Positions 22,752 to 34,926 of a stretch of 64,000 bases of DNA are shown here, piece after piece. Every line of letters begins with the position of its first letter. Positions within the stretch are counted from its first letter, which is position 1. The notes beneath the pieces were generated by a model, which was not told the DNA's origin, did no database searches, and saw only the letters and a program-made list of their open reading frames with translations. Origin of the DNA: Spinellus fusiger. Taxonomy: Eukaryota > Mucoromycota > Mucoromycetes > Mucorales > Phycomycetaceae. A program made the translations under genes and the position numbers. The stretch covers positions 62,001-126,000 of the forward strand of contig JALLLS010000038.1 of assembly GCA_025094145.1 (NCBI GenBank), in the 5' to 3' direction.

Positions 22752-23745
22752 GGAGAAAATTAAGGCCAGGGCAAATTGTATTTTTATATGGAAAAAGAGG
22801 GAAATAATAGAGAGGACATGAAAAAAAAGGAGGGACTTGAAAGAGCGAAGATCCGCAGTCACTTTCCATGACCTTGAGATGAGCTTCCCTCTGTCTTTTA
22901 TAACAGACAGCAGTAGAGAAAGAAGAAGAAAAAGAGGTGAGACTGTCTTTTTATGGTAGGTGATGATTGACTCATGTGATAAGAGAGGCACTTTTTGAAT
23001 GTCTGTGCGTGTTTGTCTTTGTTATGATTTTGACATGAGAAGTCTATTCTACAGTGCTCTTACTTGGGTTTCGGACTTTTTCAAAAATAATTCGGATATT
23101 CTCAATTTTATTTCGGATAAAGTCATTTTGAATTCCAGACATTCTCTTACTTTTTCCATAACACACTGTCTTATTCTACAGTGTGACGGCCTATTGGTAT
23201 CGATGAATGTAGAGGACTAAGAGGTAGAAGGGAAACCAATAGAGAGGGGTGTGTGTAAGGCAGTAGCTTTTTAAACAACTATAAAAACCCTCCTTTTTCA
23301 CTATTAATAAAATCATTCTTGATCCGAGTAATTCTTTGAGGCTGATAATCAAGTAATATAGACTCTAAAGCTAAGTAATTGACTGTTTCTTGAGTGTGTT
23401 CCGTTCTCTCTCTGCTTTGGTCGTCTTCTTTGGTTCTCTTTGGCTCTTCAATTGGATCCATTGCTCGTTAATCTTCTCTGTTTCTCTTGGCCGACTTGTT
23501 ACTAGACTTCCATCAAATAACTATCTCTCACAAGTGCAAGGACATCCCCAATCTCTATTCCTGCTCTCTTTTATCTGTAACCGTAGCCAACCCCATTATG
23601 AACCCTACAAGTCTCTAAGATCTCATCCTGTGCAATATCACAACACCTTTTTCGGAAACTTTTCGTACACCTGAAATCGAAAAACTCGTACAGTTGGGGA
23701 AGAAAATTTGGAACACTTTTATTGAAAAAAGTCTTGTGCACACAC
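22752..23745. other. P5CR upstream region and transition into transposon DNA
   Basis: No gene is supported. After about 23,250 CpG dinucleotides become rare and repeats dominate. Sequence from about 23,280 to 23,745 is probably the 5' untranslated part of the LINE fragment that begins at 23746, because the ORF1 start codon follows it directly. Confidence 0.4.
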
Positions 23746-24902
23746 ATGGCTCTTCCCAAAACAACTCCAGAGGCCCCTCCTAAGCAACCCCTGCTGCCAC
23801 CCACACTACCACCACTCGTAGATCTTCTTTCCTATGCCAGAGCAACTCAGAAAAGAATCCCATATTCTTCTATCAACCACCGGGTTGAAGTAGTCATTGG
23901 GTCAGAGAACCCTCATGCTCGTCCTCAGGAATGGCGACATGCTACAACAGCTCACTCAGTCATGTCTGAAGTTCCCCTTTCTGATACTGCAGTATATAAT
24001 GCATTTTAGTCTACCTTGAGCAAGGTTTACCCTAGAGGCTCCTACTATGGCCTCACATCCAAGGAAAAGAACAGCATTGAGCATGTTGAAGTTCATTTTG
24101 GTAACAGAGCCTTTTGCAAGAAAGCCTGCACCTCTTCCTATTATTGCCAATGATGTGTCCATTTCCTCTGTTTCTGTAGTGTCTTCTGAGGATAGGCTGC
24201 TAAGAATGGATGTCAACCAGCTTCTTCTGCTTACTTATCCTGTTCTTGTTGCTGGTCTTTGTGGGTGCCTTTTGTTAAGTTTCAAAAGAAGAATATCAGA
24301 CTCAAGAACAAGATACTTTTATTAAAACAATTTTGACATGTCTATTTATACTAAATAGACAGGTGACTGTGTTATTAAGAATAATCTATTACTGTTTTAG
24401 GATACTTGATAATAATGGCATGTTCAGTAGACTAATATTATTACAAATATGGAAGTATTTGATCCCTGGCATATTAATATGCTAGGGATCCTTCCTATGC
24501 TTTTGGAAGAGATTGCTTTTGTAATTTTATATAGACTAATGTATCAGATAGAAAAAGTATATAAGCTATCCATCTATTAGATAGAAGAAAGCTTTGCGAA
24601 ATATATTTCTTATATTACAAACACACCTTTTGTTTCTGATTTTTTGAACAATATGCAGTGTCTTAACTATGAATTACGTTGTAGAAAGGAGACAACCTAA
24701 TCATCAGTCTATGACTGTTACTGTTACTGTTGTCGTTGTGATTACAACACCTTTCTTCTTTTGGTGTAGTCCAGGTGATTGATGTATGTGAAGACAACCT
24801 CTTCTACCAAGCCTTGGGTCATATTTACATGACCTGCCCTCTTAACTCAGAGTAGCTTCTCAAAGCACCAAGTAATCAAGTTGCTTATGATAATAAGCAT
24901 GA
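23746..24902 (+). mobile_element. L1-like LINE fragment, ORF1 part, interrupted by a solo LTR
   Basis: The reading starts MALPKTTPEAPPKQP and matches the ORF1 starts of the copies at 29661 (-) and 63493 (+). Shared blocks include VEVVIGSE and TAHSVMSEVPLS. The frame is broken by stop codons and shifts. A solo LTR (24273-24749) interrupts the line between VLVAGLCGC and the continuing ORF1 sequence, flanked by CCTTT duplications. The fragment ends at the LTR starting at 24903. Confidence 0.75.
24273..24749 (-). mobile_element. Solo LTR of the gypsy-type family (LTR2) with CCTTT target duplication
   Basis: It begins TGTTAAG and ends TTACAACA, as do the 255-bp LTRs at 50354-50608 and 61073-61327. 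Sense is the minus strand, judged by the TATA-like TATAAATAG and AATAAA of the LTR. CCTTT flanks both sides (24268-24272 and 24750-24754). The copy is longer because about 217 bp (about 24434-24650) are inserted in it. That insert holds a near-perfect palindrome at 24461-24490 with arms GATCCCTGGCATATT and AATATGCTAGGGATC. Confidence 0.85.
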
Positions 24903-25480
24903 TGTCGTGTTCTGACTTCAATCCAAAGATTCTTCATGAATTGGTCAACATGAGTAGTATGCTGTGACATTCAGAATCCTCTATGAAAGATTGAGTGCAC
25001 ACAAGTACCATAGTACATCTCTGTATCATCTCACTGATCAGTCATAACTACAAATCAACCTTCTAAGCTCAGTGTACTATTGGACACTTAATGAGCTACC
25101 TTCATCTATAAATCCTTAGTGGATTAAATAAGACCTATCAAAGGCAATTAAAAGTGAAGACATAATAGATGGCTCTATAATGGTGTGCTTATTCAATGAA
25201 CCAACCATAAGGCTCCTACATGTATTATACCATTAGGTAGAACAGCTACACCAACCATAAGGCTATACCTATGTAAACTCCCATAGGATAGATCATCTAC
25301 ACCAACCATACGGTTGCATCTATCAATAAGCTATGCCACGGACTAATCATTAACTACCAAAAGGTAGAATGCCACTGAAGGATAAGCACCCACAAAAAGT
25401 ATAAATAATGAACCACTCTTCACTTAATAAAAATTATCTTTGTTCAGTCTCGTTACTTTCTACTTGTCTGAATAATCACA
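24903..25480 (+). mobile_element. Solo LTR, family LTR1
   Basis: The 578-bp copy starts TGTCGTGTTCTGAC and ends GAATAATCACA. It contains TATAAATAATG and AATAAAA near the 3' side and a U3 rich in ACCATAAGG-type motifs. The flanking 5-mers, CATGA and AAAGC, do not match. It lies between two LINE pieces of opposite orientation, so it may mark an ectopic recombination joint. Confidence 0.8.
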
Positions 25481-28400
25481 AAAGCAAGACAAGTAGCAGT
25501 GTTCAGAGTGAGGTACTTGAAGTCTTGAGGCAAGAGATCAAAGGCTGCAAAAATGTTATGGAAGACACTGTCTATATATCAAAAGGCTGTAGGACGAAGG
25601 TCAGGGTACAAGAGAGGTAGTCTTGGATCTGATTCTGGTGTAGAAAGAAGTGCTGATAGCCATGGAGTGACCAGGCCATTAGACACCCTTGCAGAGGCAC
25701 AGAGAGGTCCTAACCACCGAAGTTGAAGAGCACATTGCTGGAGCATTGGATCTAGCAACCTAAGTCCACCTTGCTTCAAAGGAGCAAACATAAAACCCAG
25801 TTTCACTGGAGGAAACATATGGTGTTGCATAAACTGCCCTATCTGAGATCGGGTGCAAGAAAGGAAGTCTTTGGGCACAGATATCACTCTCAAGACATGC
25901 CAGAGTTTTGACAGGATCAAAGTGTTGATCACAGTGGCCTTACCCCTAACAGAGAGAGAGCAAGGCAGATGAACCTTGCATGCCGTCTTGATGTGGTCAA
26001 GAAGAGAAGCCAGAAAAGTAATGCACTGTGCAGTGGAAGAGTATAAAGGAAAGCCCAAGTATATCAGTGGGTGTGGTGACCGTTGATCCTGCCAATCCGT
26101 GATCTGGTACTGTGCAAGTGCTGGTGACCAGGATGGCAATGGTGCTCCACTCAAAGAAAAGGCTTGGGTCTTATGTATATTGGTACAAGCATTGGAGGCA
26201 GCTGCATATGTCTTAAGATGTATTTGTAGACGATCCATAGGTGCCATGTCTGGCAAAAAATACTACCAAATCATCAGCATAAGCTAAAAATTTGATGGGT
26301 GGTGGCTGTGGTGCAGAAGAGGGAAAAGAAGGGCAGATGCTAGTGAATTGGGTGTTGTGGAGCAGGCGACAAAGTAGAGGCTCAAAAGCAAGATTGAAAA
26401 GAATAATTGACAATGGATCCCCTTGACGCAAGCCTCTTAACTGTGGGAGAGGCCGAGATAAGTGTCCATTGACGTTGATCTGTATCATTGTAGAGAAGAA
26501 GAGTTGGCAGATACAAGTGACAGTGGCAGGTGAAAAGTTAAACTTTTGTAGAACCCTCTGAAGGTATCCTGCATGAATGCAATCATAAGCTTTTTCTTGG
26601 TCGAGTAGAAGCCCGATGGCTGTAGAGTTTGTAGTGCATGCATGTTCCATCAACATCTTAGTCATCATGCCATTGTCAGCAATGAAACGACCCTTCACAA
26701 AACCAGTTTGATAGGGCAATATGAGTGGACCAGCAGCAGGGATGAGACAAGAGCTCAAGAGACAAGTAAACACCTTGGCATCTGTATTGATCAGGGCAAT
26801 TGGATGCTAGTTCTTCAATGAGGACAAATCCCCTCTCTTTGGTAGGAGACTGATGCAAGTGAGTTGCCACAAAGCCAGAAAGATACCTTTGGTGAGGACA
26901 TGATTGTACACTTGTCTGGTGAGAGAGGCGCAAAAGGGATGGGAAATAATGAGCTGTAATATCTCATAGGGCAGTCCATCAGGTCCAGGACTACTTGCAC
27001 ATGGAGAGCAAGAGGTACCAGCCTTAATCTCTTTGAGAAGAAAGGGAGTATCCAAAGCATCTCTGGTAGAGTCACTTAGGACCAGATTGGGTGGCAAATT
27101 GCTTAGAGGGTCTTCTAGTGCTGCTGGATCTACTGGGTCTGGAGTATACAACTGTTCATAAAAGCAAGCTGCAGCTTCTTTCATCCCCTCAGGATAAGTA
27201 TACAATGTGTCATTGGTAGGGTGACGAAGGCTGGCAATGTTCTTGCAAGTTTGGCAACTCTCCACTGTTCTCTTCAGGTATCCAGCAGAGGTCTCTCCAT
27301 TCTCTCTCCAATGTTTATCTGCACAAAGGGCTTGTTGTTTGGTGCATTCATATTGTATGGCATGAAGCTGCCTCTCAATCACTGGCAGTTGAAAATTCTG
27401 ACCAGGATTGGAAGCAAACTTCTTCACTAGGCAGTCTCTCTTACTCTGCAGCAATTGCTCCATCTTCTGCAGGTTTATCTGTGGTCTTCTATTAAAGGAT
27501 TGTATAAATCCACATACAGCAGTCTTCAACAGGTCCAACTGCACCTGTGGTGAGTCTCGTACTGAGAAGGCTGTAATGGTCATAGTGATAAATTCAGACA
27601 GTTCTTGGCAAAAATCATCCCTCAGGGCCAGTCATGGGTTAGCACGCCATATTCCCTTGCCTGTGGCTGTAAGAGAAGGAAAATTAAAAGAAGAAAGAAG
27701 AAAATGGTCTGTCCATTGTGGATTGATATAAGTCACTTCTGACTGAACATGGTAGGATGAGATGTCTTTTAAAGCAAAGATATAGTCAATGGTGGAGGAT
27801 TGTGCACCTCTCTGGAAAGTGGGCAGTGGGTTTTCACCCTTGGGTGTCATAGTGTCAAAGAGCTGGTCCTGAACATACTGCAGCTAAGGCATAGGTGCAG
27901 GACAAGGTCGATGGGCATATGCATATTGTGCATAGTTGAGGTCTCCAAGCAAGATGAAGTTGGTGGGGTTAGAGGGCAAAAGATGAGAGTTGGCAAGGAG
28001 AGAAGAAAGGAATGAAGAATGGGTGGGTGAAGTAGAAGGTGCATATACCACACAAATGCAGATAGGAGGAAAGAGCATGTTGGCATGCACCACTTTAGCA
28101 GTAATGCAGTGGCCACAGAGGCTAAAGAGAGGGTTAATGAATGTAATGTCAGAGGATAAGGATACCAGGCCACAGTGAGGTGACCATAGTGATGAGGAAG
28201 TGCGGAATTGTTGGTCAAAAGTGTTGCATAGAGAGAGTGGAGGTGTGGGTTTCTTGTAAGGTGAGAATGTTGAGTTTCATGGAGTGTAGGTATCAAATAA
28301 ATAAGGAGTGTGTGTTAAGGTGGCCAGTTTTTACTAGCCCTCTGCAATTCATAGAGGCTACTCTAATCATAAAGAAAGTGGTAGGGTCTCCTCTTCTTCA

Positions 28401-29661
28401 TCTCCCATCTTGAGGTCCAAGTCTTCTTCTTCCTCTTCTCCATTGTTATCAGCATGAGGGTCTACATAAAACTCCTCTTGGTTGGAGGTATCCACATTTG
28501 TATACCCTTTAAACACCGTTTGCTTGGTCAGCAGAGGTGAGTCAAGGGTGCCTGGTACTGTATACTGAATGTTGGGTGGGTTTGGGAGTGAACTTCCCTC
28601 TAGAACACCAGCCATTGTAATAGCAGGTGTCTTACAGGTGGAGTCTTTTCTTCCTAGCAACTTTTCTTTTGTACTCTTAGGAGAAAGAGTAAGAGCTACC
28701 TTTGAAGCAGGGATTATAGGCCTAGCTAAAGGATTTTTTGGAGGCTGGGGAGCCTTGGGGATGTCTGTGGTAGTAGAGACAGTCTTCCATTGGCGCTTGC
28801 TAGGATCTGCCTCTGAGGGAGGAATCCTGGTACACTTGGACTGCAAATGCCCAACAGCATGGCATAAGAAGCAAGAGCATAGTTCCTTGGGTTTGCTGGG
28901 GCAGTTGGCCACGTTGTGACCCATTGCTTTACAATATTTACAGTGGGCTCCCATGCATAGCCAGGTAGCCAGGAACTCATGTTTACTATCATAAGTCACT
29001 CAATGACTCAGTGTCTTGAGAAGCTTCTCTGGATTTGGAGGGCAAGTCATATAAATATAACCTGAGCCTTGGTAGAAGAGGTTGTCCTCATATACAATAA
29101 TCTCCTGAACTACACTAAAGGGAGAAAGGCACTCACAAAGACCAGCAGCAAGAACATGATAGGGAAGCAGAGGGAGATGGTTGACATTCAGTCTAAGCAG
29201 CTTATCCTTGGAGGAAACTACAGAATGAGCCAAAATGGACATACCATTGGCAATAATAGGAGAGGTGCAGGCCTTCTTGCAAGAGGCTCTGTCACCAAAA
29301 TGAAGTTCAATGTACTCAATTTTGTCCTTTTTCTTAGACGTGAGGCCATAGTAAGTGCTTCTGGGATAGACCTTGCTCAAGGCAGGCCAAAATGCAGTGT
29401 ATACTGCACTCTCAGAAAGGGGAACCTCAAACATAATTGAGTGAGCTGTTGTACCATATTGCCATTCCTGAGACAAGCATGAGGGTCTTCTGACCCAATA
29501 ACCACCTCTACATGGTGGTTCACAGGAGGACTAGAGATGCTTTTCTGAGCTGCTCTAGCATAAAAAATGGGAGCTATGAGTGGTGGTGTAGGTGTTGTTT
29601 TTGTGGGTAGCAACGGGGGTTGCTTGGGAGGGGTCTCTGGAGTTGTTTTGGGAAGAGCCAT
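25481..29661 (-). mobile_element. L1-like LINE, nearly full length, inactivated
   Basis: On the minus strand ORF1 starts at 29661 (MALPKTTPETPPKQP) and includes two CCHC-type knuckles near 28.9 kb (CKYCKAMGHNVANC and CFLCHAVGHLQSKC). An apurinic-type endonuclease follows, with STIDYIFALKDIS and WTDHFLLSS near 27.7 kb. The reverse transcriptase spans about 27.1-26.2 kb, with SPGPDGLPYEIL, LLDQEKAYD, LRQGDPLS and AYADDLVVFF. Several stops and frameshifts interrupt the reading. The 3' end of ORF2 is cut by the LTR at 24903-25480. Unlike the copy at 32.4 kb, the motif A aspartates are intact. Confidence 0.85.
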
Positions 29662-32197
29662 GTCCAACAGTTTTCTCTGGGCGTTTAACAATTAAATAGG
29701 TTTTCTGGCTAGTAATTGTTTCAAGAATTACACTTGGATCATCAATTTGTGTAAGAACATCCTCCATCAGATCATAAACAATTTCTTCTTGCTCATTATA
29801 AATGTTGTCTTGTCCATCATAAAAAAAATGTGCTCATTGTTAGAAAATGTTTTTAGTAGAAATAAAAATAAAAAAATTCAGTTAAGAAGAAAAGGGACAA
29901 TATTGTAAGTTAACTGCCTAATTTAATTACTTGGCATGGACAAATATTCTTGGCCAAAATGACAAAAAGAATCAAGCTTGTGATATTTATTTTTCAATTT
30001 CCGCCAATCATTTTTGCTTTTTGGCCAATCATTTTTATGAGTGACAATTATTTTTGTGAAAACGCCAATTTCCATAGGTTTGACTGTATATCAGACTGAT
30101 TTAGAAACTTTACAGCTTATTTACTTCTCAAACGTTCTTCAAGATAAAATAATTAGATTTGTAATAAAGGGCACTAAGGTTATCAACAGAACTACTAGCA
30201 AGATGAATTGGTAGTAGTTTAGTCTCTAGCAGGGACACAACACACAATTTGAACACAACTGGTAACTAGGCAACTATTCTTTAAGCAATCCTTGCTTTTC
30301 TTAATAGTTCCAACAATACTTAACATTAACAAAAAGGTTGATTGTTTATTATATGTTCAAATAATGTGGTTTTTATATACTGTTTTCCTTGTGTTGTTAG
30401 CTAGAGCTACTTTTATCTCATGCACCTCCAACACTGTGTATGCATGGCAAAACGTCAACTATCTATACTATAGCCAAAGTTATATCACATATTTAATAAA
30501 AATTAAGTTTCTTAAAACAGCCCCAATAGAGTTGCTGTTTCGAAGTGCTATTTTTCTTTTGTTTACAGTGGAACCACAATTCTGGAAACTGCATTAAAGA
30601 TGGTTGTGTGGTTTCCTATTTCCAAATGAAAGAAGGGTTTGTATACTTCCTGCTTATTAAAAGTAATAGAGGATTACTAGAATACTCAAAGCAATGTAAA
30701 TGCGTTTTAGCATTCCTAATAGTGGTGCTTTCTTGTGCTAACAATGTTGTAGCCATTTCTTCAAAGCAACTTAATAGCAATGGAAAATATAAAAAATAGA
30801 GATAACGTATTATTTTACTTTTTATATATATAAAAAAAAAGGATAAAAATCAATATTATCTGCTTTGATTAATAATGGCCACAAAAAAAAGTAAGGTAAT
30901 AGAATGCTGGAGGTATCAGCCAAAATACCATTTGTTAGCAAATATTACCCAGAATGTGGCACCAGTTTCAGGAGATTTTTATTTAATAATGCTATAGCAA
31001 AGATCATGTTTGTCATAAAAGATTTGTAGAATAGGTGGAGAGACATCACCTATTTGCATGGATGGCTGTGGCAAAGGAGGGAAATAGTGTAGTTGCTAAA
31101 AAGGCTAGAAGTAATAAAATATATCAGAAGAGAAGTATATAAAATAGCAAACTCTACCATTGAAATAAAAGAACAAGTCATCATATACCTTGGATTCCTA
31201 CAGAAGGGTGGTTTATATTCTTAGGTCAAGTATAGTCATTGGTTCTTGTTCTGTCCCTGTTTGTCCTCTTTATCTGTCCCTTTTGTTGGTCCATTGGTAG
31301 GAAGATTATCATATATCTGTTTGTTCATGTTACCATAGGCCCACTGCCAGAGGACCTCCATCAGACCATCATATCTATACCTTCTTGCAGCCATAGAGAG
31401 TCAAGTTCCCCACTCCCCATACCAGAGCACCCCCCATTATATACTAATACAAGAGCAGCCAGCCTTTCCTGAGGTCCTGTGTGTCTCAAGAACAAAGCCC
31501 TTGCCCAAACGTACAGATTAATCACAATAGTCAGCTTGAAGTGTAACAAATGTAATAGTGCTCTTACAAATCATACTTTCTTTGCTAGAAAAGGACTTGA
31601 TCTTGGCCTCAAAAGAAAGAAGGTTTGCAAAATGCACAATAATAGATAAAGCAACCAAAGCAAGACATTGTGATTAGTAATTATATAAACTGCCTTTCTC
31701 TTATTTTTCTGCCTACCAAACGTATGATCTAAAAAAGCCTAAAGGCAATGATCAACACCATGATGAATACAAGGTGATGAAAAAACACCAGGTTTTACTG
31801 AGGGGCTAGGGTATTACATGCACCTAGTATCAGACATAATGGGTCCAGCCTAATGGCCTTCAAGCCTCACGCAATGCTGAATTCCAAAGTCATCACTAAT
31901 TGAAGCCAAAACCTTCAACTCAAATAGCCTCCAGTCACATTGAATAAAGGGCCAAGGGTATTACGCACACCTTGTACCAAACATAGTGGGTCCAGCCTCA
32001 CAGCCTTTGAGCCTCACACTATGTTGGATTCCTCTATTTGAACTAACTGCTATTTGAATTGTCAGAGAGAAAAGAAAAAGGTTTTAGTGGTTTATCTTTT
32101 GTCATAATTAATTATTTTTGAATACTGCTTAGAAGTCTGTGATGTGCATGCCAATCTTTTGTCAACATCATAATTTTGACAATTCTATTTTTCACAT
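29662..32197. other. AT-rich intergenic/relic DNA without a supported gene
   Basis: Short reading frames at 30292-30799 and 31239-31472 show no recognisable domains. At about 30057-30088 the sequence ends GGTTTGACTG followed by TA, resembling one end of a pogo/mariner-type terminal repeat, but no matching partner was found. The duplicated unit at 31.8-32.0 kb is listed separately. Confidence 0.3.
31801..32033. repeat. Two imperfect copies of an ~84-bp unit with hairpin potential
   Basis: Copies at about 31801-31892 and 31945-32033 share GGGTATTAC, GGGTCCAGCC, GAGCCTCAC/AAGCCTCAC and end in ATTCC. In the second copy CCAAACATAGTG and CACTATGTTGG can pair as hairpin arms. The function is unknown; it may be a SINE-like or MITE-like unit. 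Confidence 0.6.
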
Positions 32198-32229
32198 GTC
32201 GGCCTAGTCAATAAAGAATACAAAAAAAA
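32190..32229 (+). mobile_element. 3' terminus of a 5'-truncated LINE
   Basis: GTCAATAAAGAATAC followed by an A tract is the same 3' end found at 38916-38942 after the LINE that starts near 32.4 kb. It contains AATAAA and an A run, as expected for a LINE 3' end. Confidence 0.6.
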
Positions 32230-32464
32230 ATTCAATTTTTCTCAAAGAAAAAAGCCATTTGACTTACTGCCATCTTCAAAAAGATTTGTTTTATCACACA
32301 TTTTTTAAGTGAAAAAAAGCCTACATGTCTGATCTATCAAAGGGTATTTTTTTTTTAAAAAAAAAAGCATAATCTTACTGCTATGATAATTAAAAAATAC
32401 CCAACTCATAGCAATAGAAACCTATATAGATGATCGTAAGACTCCTTCTCTGGCAGCCTTTGTC

Positions 32465-33952
32465 TTGGACTACCAAAGTCTTGTTTCCATATATATTGGA
32501 CAATTTGACAAAATTAGTGATGCCAAAGCTAATCTTGAGAGAAAAATGAGGACTGCATACTTTGCCAAGCTTCCTAAGAGACATTTTGCCTTGAACTCAC
32601 ACTCATTAAATAGGCCAACACCACACTGCAAAAACAGACCATCACACTTTTTTGCATTTATGATTAAGAAAACAACACCATGGAATGGCATTAATAAAAA
32701 TGTTACTGGCCCAAGGCCATTTATTTGTTGCCCTAATAAGGCACTTCATATCTTCATGGCTCCTGGCTGTGAGTCTCTTCACCATGTGGACCCTGTTACA
32801 TCTGCATGGGCTTGCACAATGCACCCTGAGTGTGTTGTATTCAACTTTGGCAAACAGGCCAAGTCTCAAGACATTGCCCCAGTCTTGATCCACCAACTGG
32901 GTGCAGTGGTTGCCATCACTACCCAACACACCAGAGCCAAGGACCTCATTCAGGAGGTCATTTTCAAGGACCCCAAGATATGCCTTAAGGCCACCTCTGA
33001 AGGTGTGTCCTTTAACAACATGAGGGTCATTGCTTCTGCTGGGCTTGACTCAGACGCCAATCTGGTAAAGGTCAACCTATACCAGATCCCCAGTTGCCAC
33101 CCCAAGAGGGATTTGCAGGCACCCATTGTCAAGGCATTCCAGCCTTATGGCAAGGTTGTGCACCTTTGTGCTTATGTGGATGAGCACAAGATTTTCCAAG
33201 GTGAGGCCTCAGTTCTTCTGGACATCTCTGATGTGGACAATGCCCAACCCCTTCACTGCTTTCTCCACCTTGGAGGCCCGATCAGTGCCCCTGTCAAGAT
33301 CTGTGCCAAGGGCATCTCTCCCTACTACTGGTACTGCCACCAGGAAGGGCACCTGAAAAAAGACTGTGAGGTGCATCCTGCTCTTGCTCCCCGTTGCCAC
33401 TGTTGTGGTGTAGCTGGCCATAAGGCCAATGATCAGGAATGCCCCTCTCATCCAGAGACCAGGGCCACTGAGGAAGCCACTGCCAAACAGCATACCAAGG
33501 AGATTGCTGCTGCTGAGGCAGAACGTGCTGCCAAGAAGGCTGCCAAAGAGGTAGCTGCTACCACCAATACCACCACCACCACTAACAGCAACAACAGCAA
33601 CAATGGGGATGCCATGGACGTGGACATGGACATTGCCCTGACAAGGCAGGTTTTGGAGTCTCTCTCCCAGGAGAAGACTACCAAGCTGAAAGATTTGATG
33701 GAGATTGACAGTGAGATGTACAATGTCTCTAACACCAGCACCAGCAACAGCATGTGGGCTCCCCACAATACTGAGCATCATATTTGCCTTTGTGAGGCTG
33801 TGATTGCCATGTGCAAGAATGCCACCACCACCACCAAGACCACCTCCTATGGAACTTGTTCCCAGAAAACTGTGCCTGTCACTCCTTTGCCTGCTGCTTC
33901 TTCCTCTTCATTCACTGCTGACCCCACCAAGGTCAACGCCATGGAATTATGA
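32465..33952 (+). CDS. LINE ORF1 protein (gag-like), open over 495 codons
   Basis: This is the longest open LINE ORF1 in the window. The central part shows a conserved VKVNLYQIP block also seen in the copy at 63.49 kb (LKVNLTKIP). Zinc knuckles follow near 33.3-33.5 kb. The second (CHCCGVAGHKANDQEC) is complete, but the first has lost its leading Cys (YYWYCHQEGHLKKDC). The C-terminus is Ala/Glu-rich, then Asn/Thr repeats. ORF1 proteins bind LINE RNA. The sequence has only about six CpGs in 960 bp (33001-33960), far below expectation for its base composition. Confidence 0.85.
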   Translation: MDYQSLVSIYIGQFDKISDAKANLERKMRTAYFAKLPKRHFALNSHSLNRPTPHCKNRPSHFFAFMIKKTTPWNGINKNVTGPRPFICCPNKALHIFMAPGCESLHHVDPVTSAWACTMHPECVVFNFGKQAKSQDIAPVLIHQLGAVVAITTQHTRAKDLIQEVIFKDPKICLKATSEGVSFNNMRVIASAGLDSDANLVKVNLYQIPSCHPKRDLQAPIVKAFQPYGKVVHLCAYVDEHKIFQGEASVLLDISDVDNAQPLHCFLHLGGPISAPVKICAKGISPYYWYCHQEGHLKKDCEVHPALAPRCHCCGVAGHKANDQECPSHPETRATEEATAKQHTKEIAAAEAERAAKKAAKEVAATTNTTTTTNSNNSNNGDAMDVDMDIALTRQVLESLSQEKTTKLKDLMEIDSEMYNVSNTSTSNSMWAPHNTEHHICLCEAVIAMCKNATTTTKTTSYGTCSQKTVPVTPLPAASSSSFTADPTKVNAMEL

Positions 33953-34369
33953 GTGTTGGTCCTATCCAATTAGGGACCCTCAATGTGAGAGAGCTCTCCT
34001 CACTTGTACATAGTTGTTCTTCTCCCAAGTCACTCCTCTTTGCCACCTTCATTCCCTTTCCCCTCCTCTGTCACTTCTTGCTCTGCAGGAAACCCATGCC
34101 ACTCCCAAACACCACTCCTCCCTCAATCTTCTCTTCCAAGCCCAGTCTAGTCTTTGGACTCAGCACTGTGGCCTTGTCTCTTTTCATGCTCACTTACTGC
34201 TAACCCATCTGCACACTTCTGTAGATGATAGGATCCTTGCTGTTCAGGTCTCACACACCAAAAACTGCATTGATTCATTTATTGTAGTGGTAGTCTATGG
34301 ACCCACAATATACAGCAAATGCCATCCTTTCTTCCTGTTACTTGTTTTGACACTCACCTCACTTCCTTC

Positions 34370-34926
34370 TGAGATTGTTTGGACAGGTAGATTAACAAGA
34401 CTGAACAAAGATAATTTTCATTGAGTAAAGAAAGGTTCACTATTTATACTTTTGGTGGGTGCTTATCCTTCAGTGGCTTCTACCTTATGGTAGAATTCAC
34501 TCTCTTTGACCTTATGGTTGGTGTCTATATTACTACCTTATGGTAGTATTAATAACTGCCACCTTATGGTTGGCTCATATGTTTTACTTAATTGTAGTAT
34601 TATTAGATTCAACCCTATGGTTGGTTCCTGGGATAAGCACTCCATTATTGAAACCATTAATTATTATGAGTCTTTACTCAATTGACTCTGATAGGTCAAT
34701 ATTGTTCTGTTAGGATTATTAATGAAGATGGCTCTTGTTAAGTGTCTGATAGTACACTGAGCTTTAGAAGGTGATTTGTAGTTATGACCAATTAGTGAGA
34801 TGATACAGAGATGTACTATGTTACTTGTGTGCACTCAAGCTTTCATAGAGTATTCTGAATGTCACAGCACACTACTTGTGTTGACTTATTCATAGAGAAT
34901 CTTTGGATTGAATTCAGAACACAACA
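34370..34926 (-). mobile_element. Solo LTR1 copy A, flanked by unlike 5-mers CCTTC and ACCAG
   Basis: The 557-bp copy runs from TGAGATTGTTTGGAC to GAACACAACA on the + strand, in minus sense. It has the same length and the same termini as copy B (35656-36212), in opposite orientation. The left flank CCTTC (34365-34369) and right flank ACCAG (34927-34931) do not match each other but match the reverse complements of copy B's flanks. Confidence 0.92.

Noticed and set aside
22752..22991. Longer P5CR start at 22991 giving a hydrophobic N-terminus
   Set aside because: The upstream part is pyrimidine-rich promoter-like sequence with no similarity to the enzyme; ATG at 22751 or 22697 is more plausible.
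24903..25480. Interpreting this LTR1 as part of a second swapped-duplication inversion
   Set aside because: The flanks CATGA and AAAGC have no partner among the other LTR1 flanks in the window, and the LINE pieces on both sides carry overlapping ORF1 sequence, so they are different copies.
30057..30090. Complete pogo/mariner element ending at GGTTTGACTG-TA
   Set aside because: Only one terminal-repeat-like end was found; no partner end or transposase.
32470..33781. Minus-strand ORFs opposite LINE ORF1
   Set aside because: Antisense shadows of the 495-codon ORF1.
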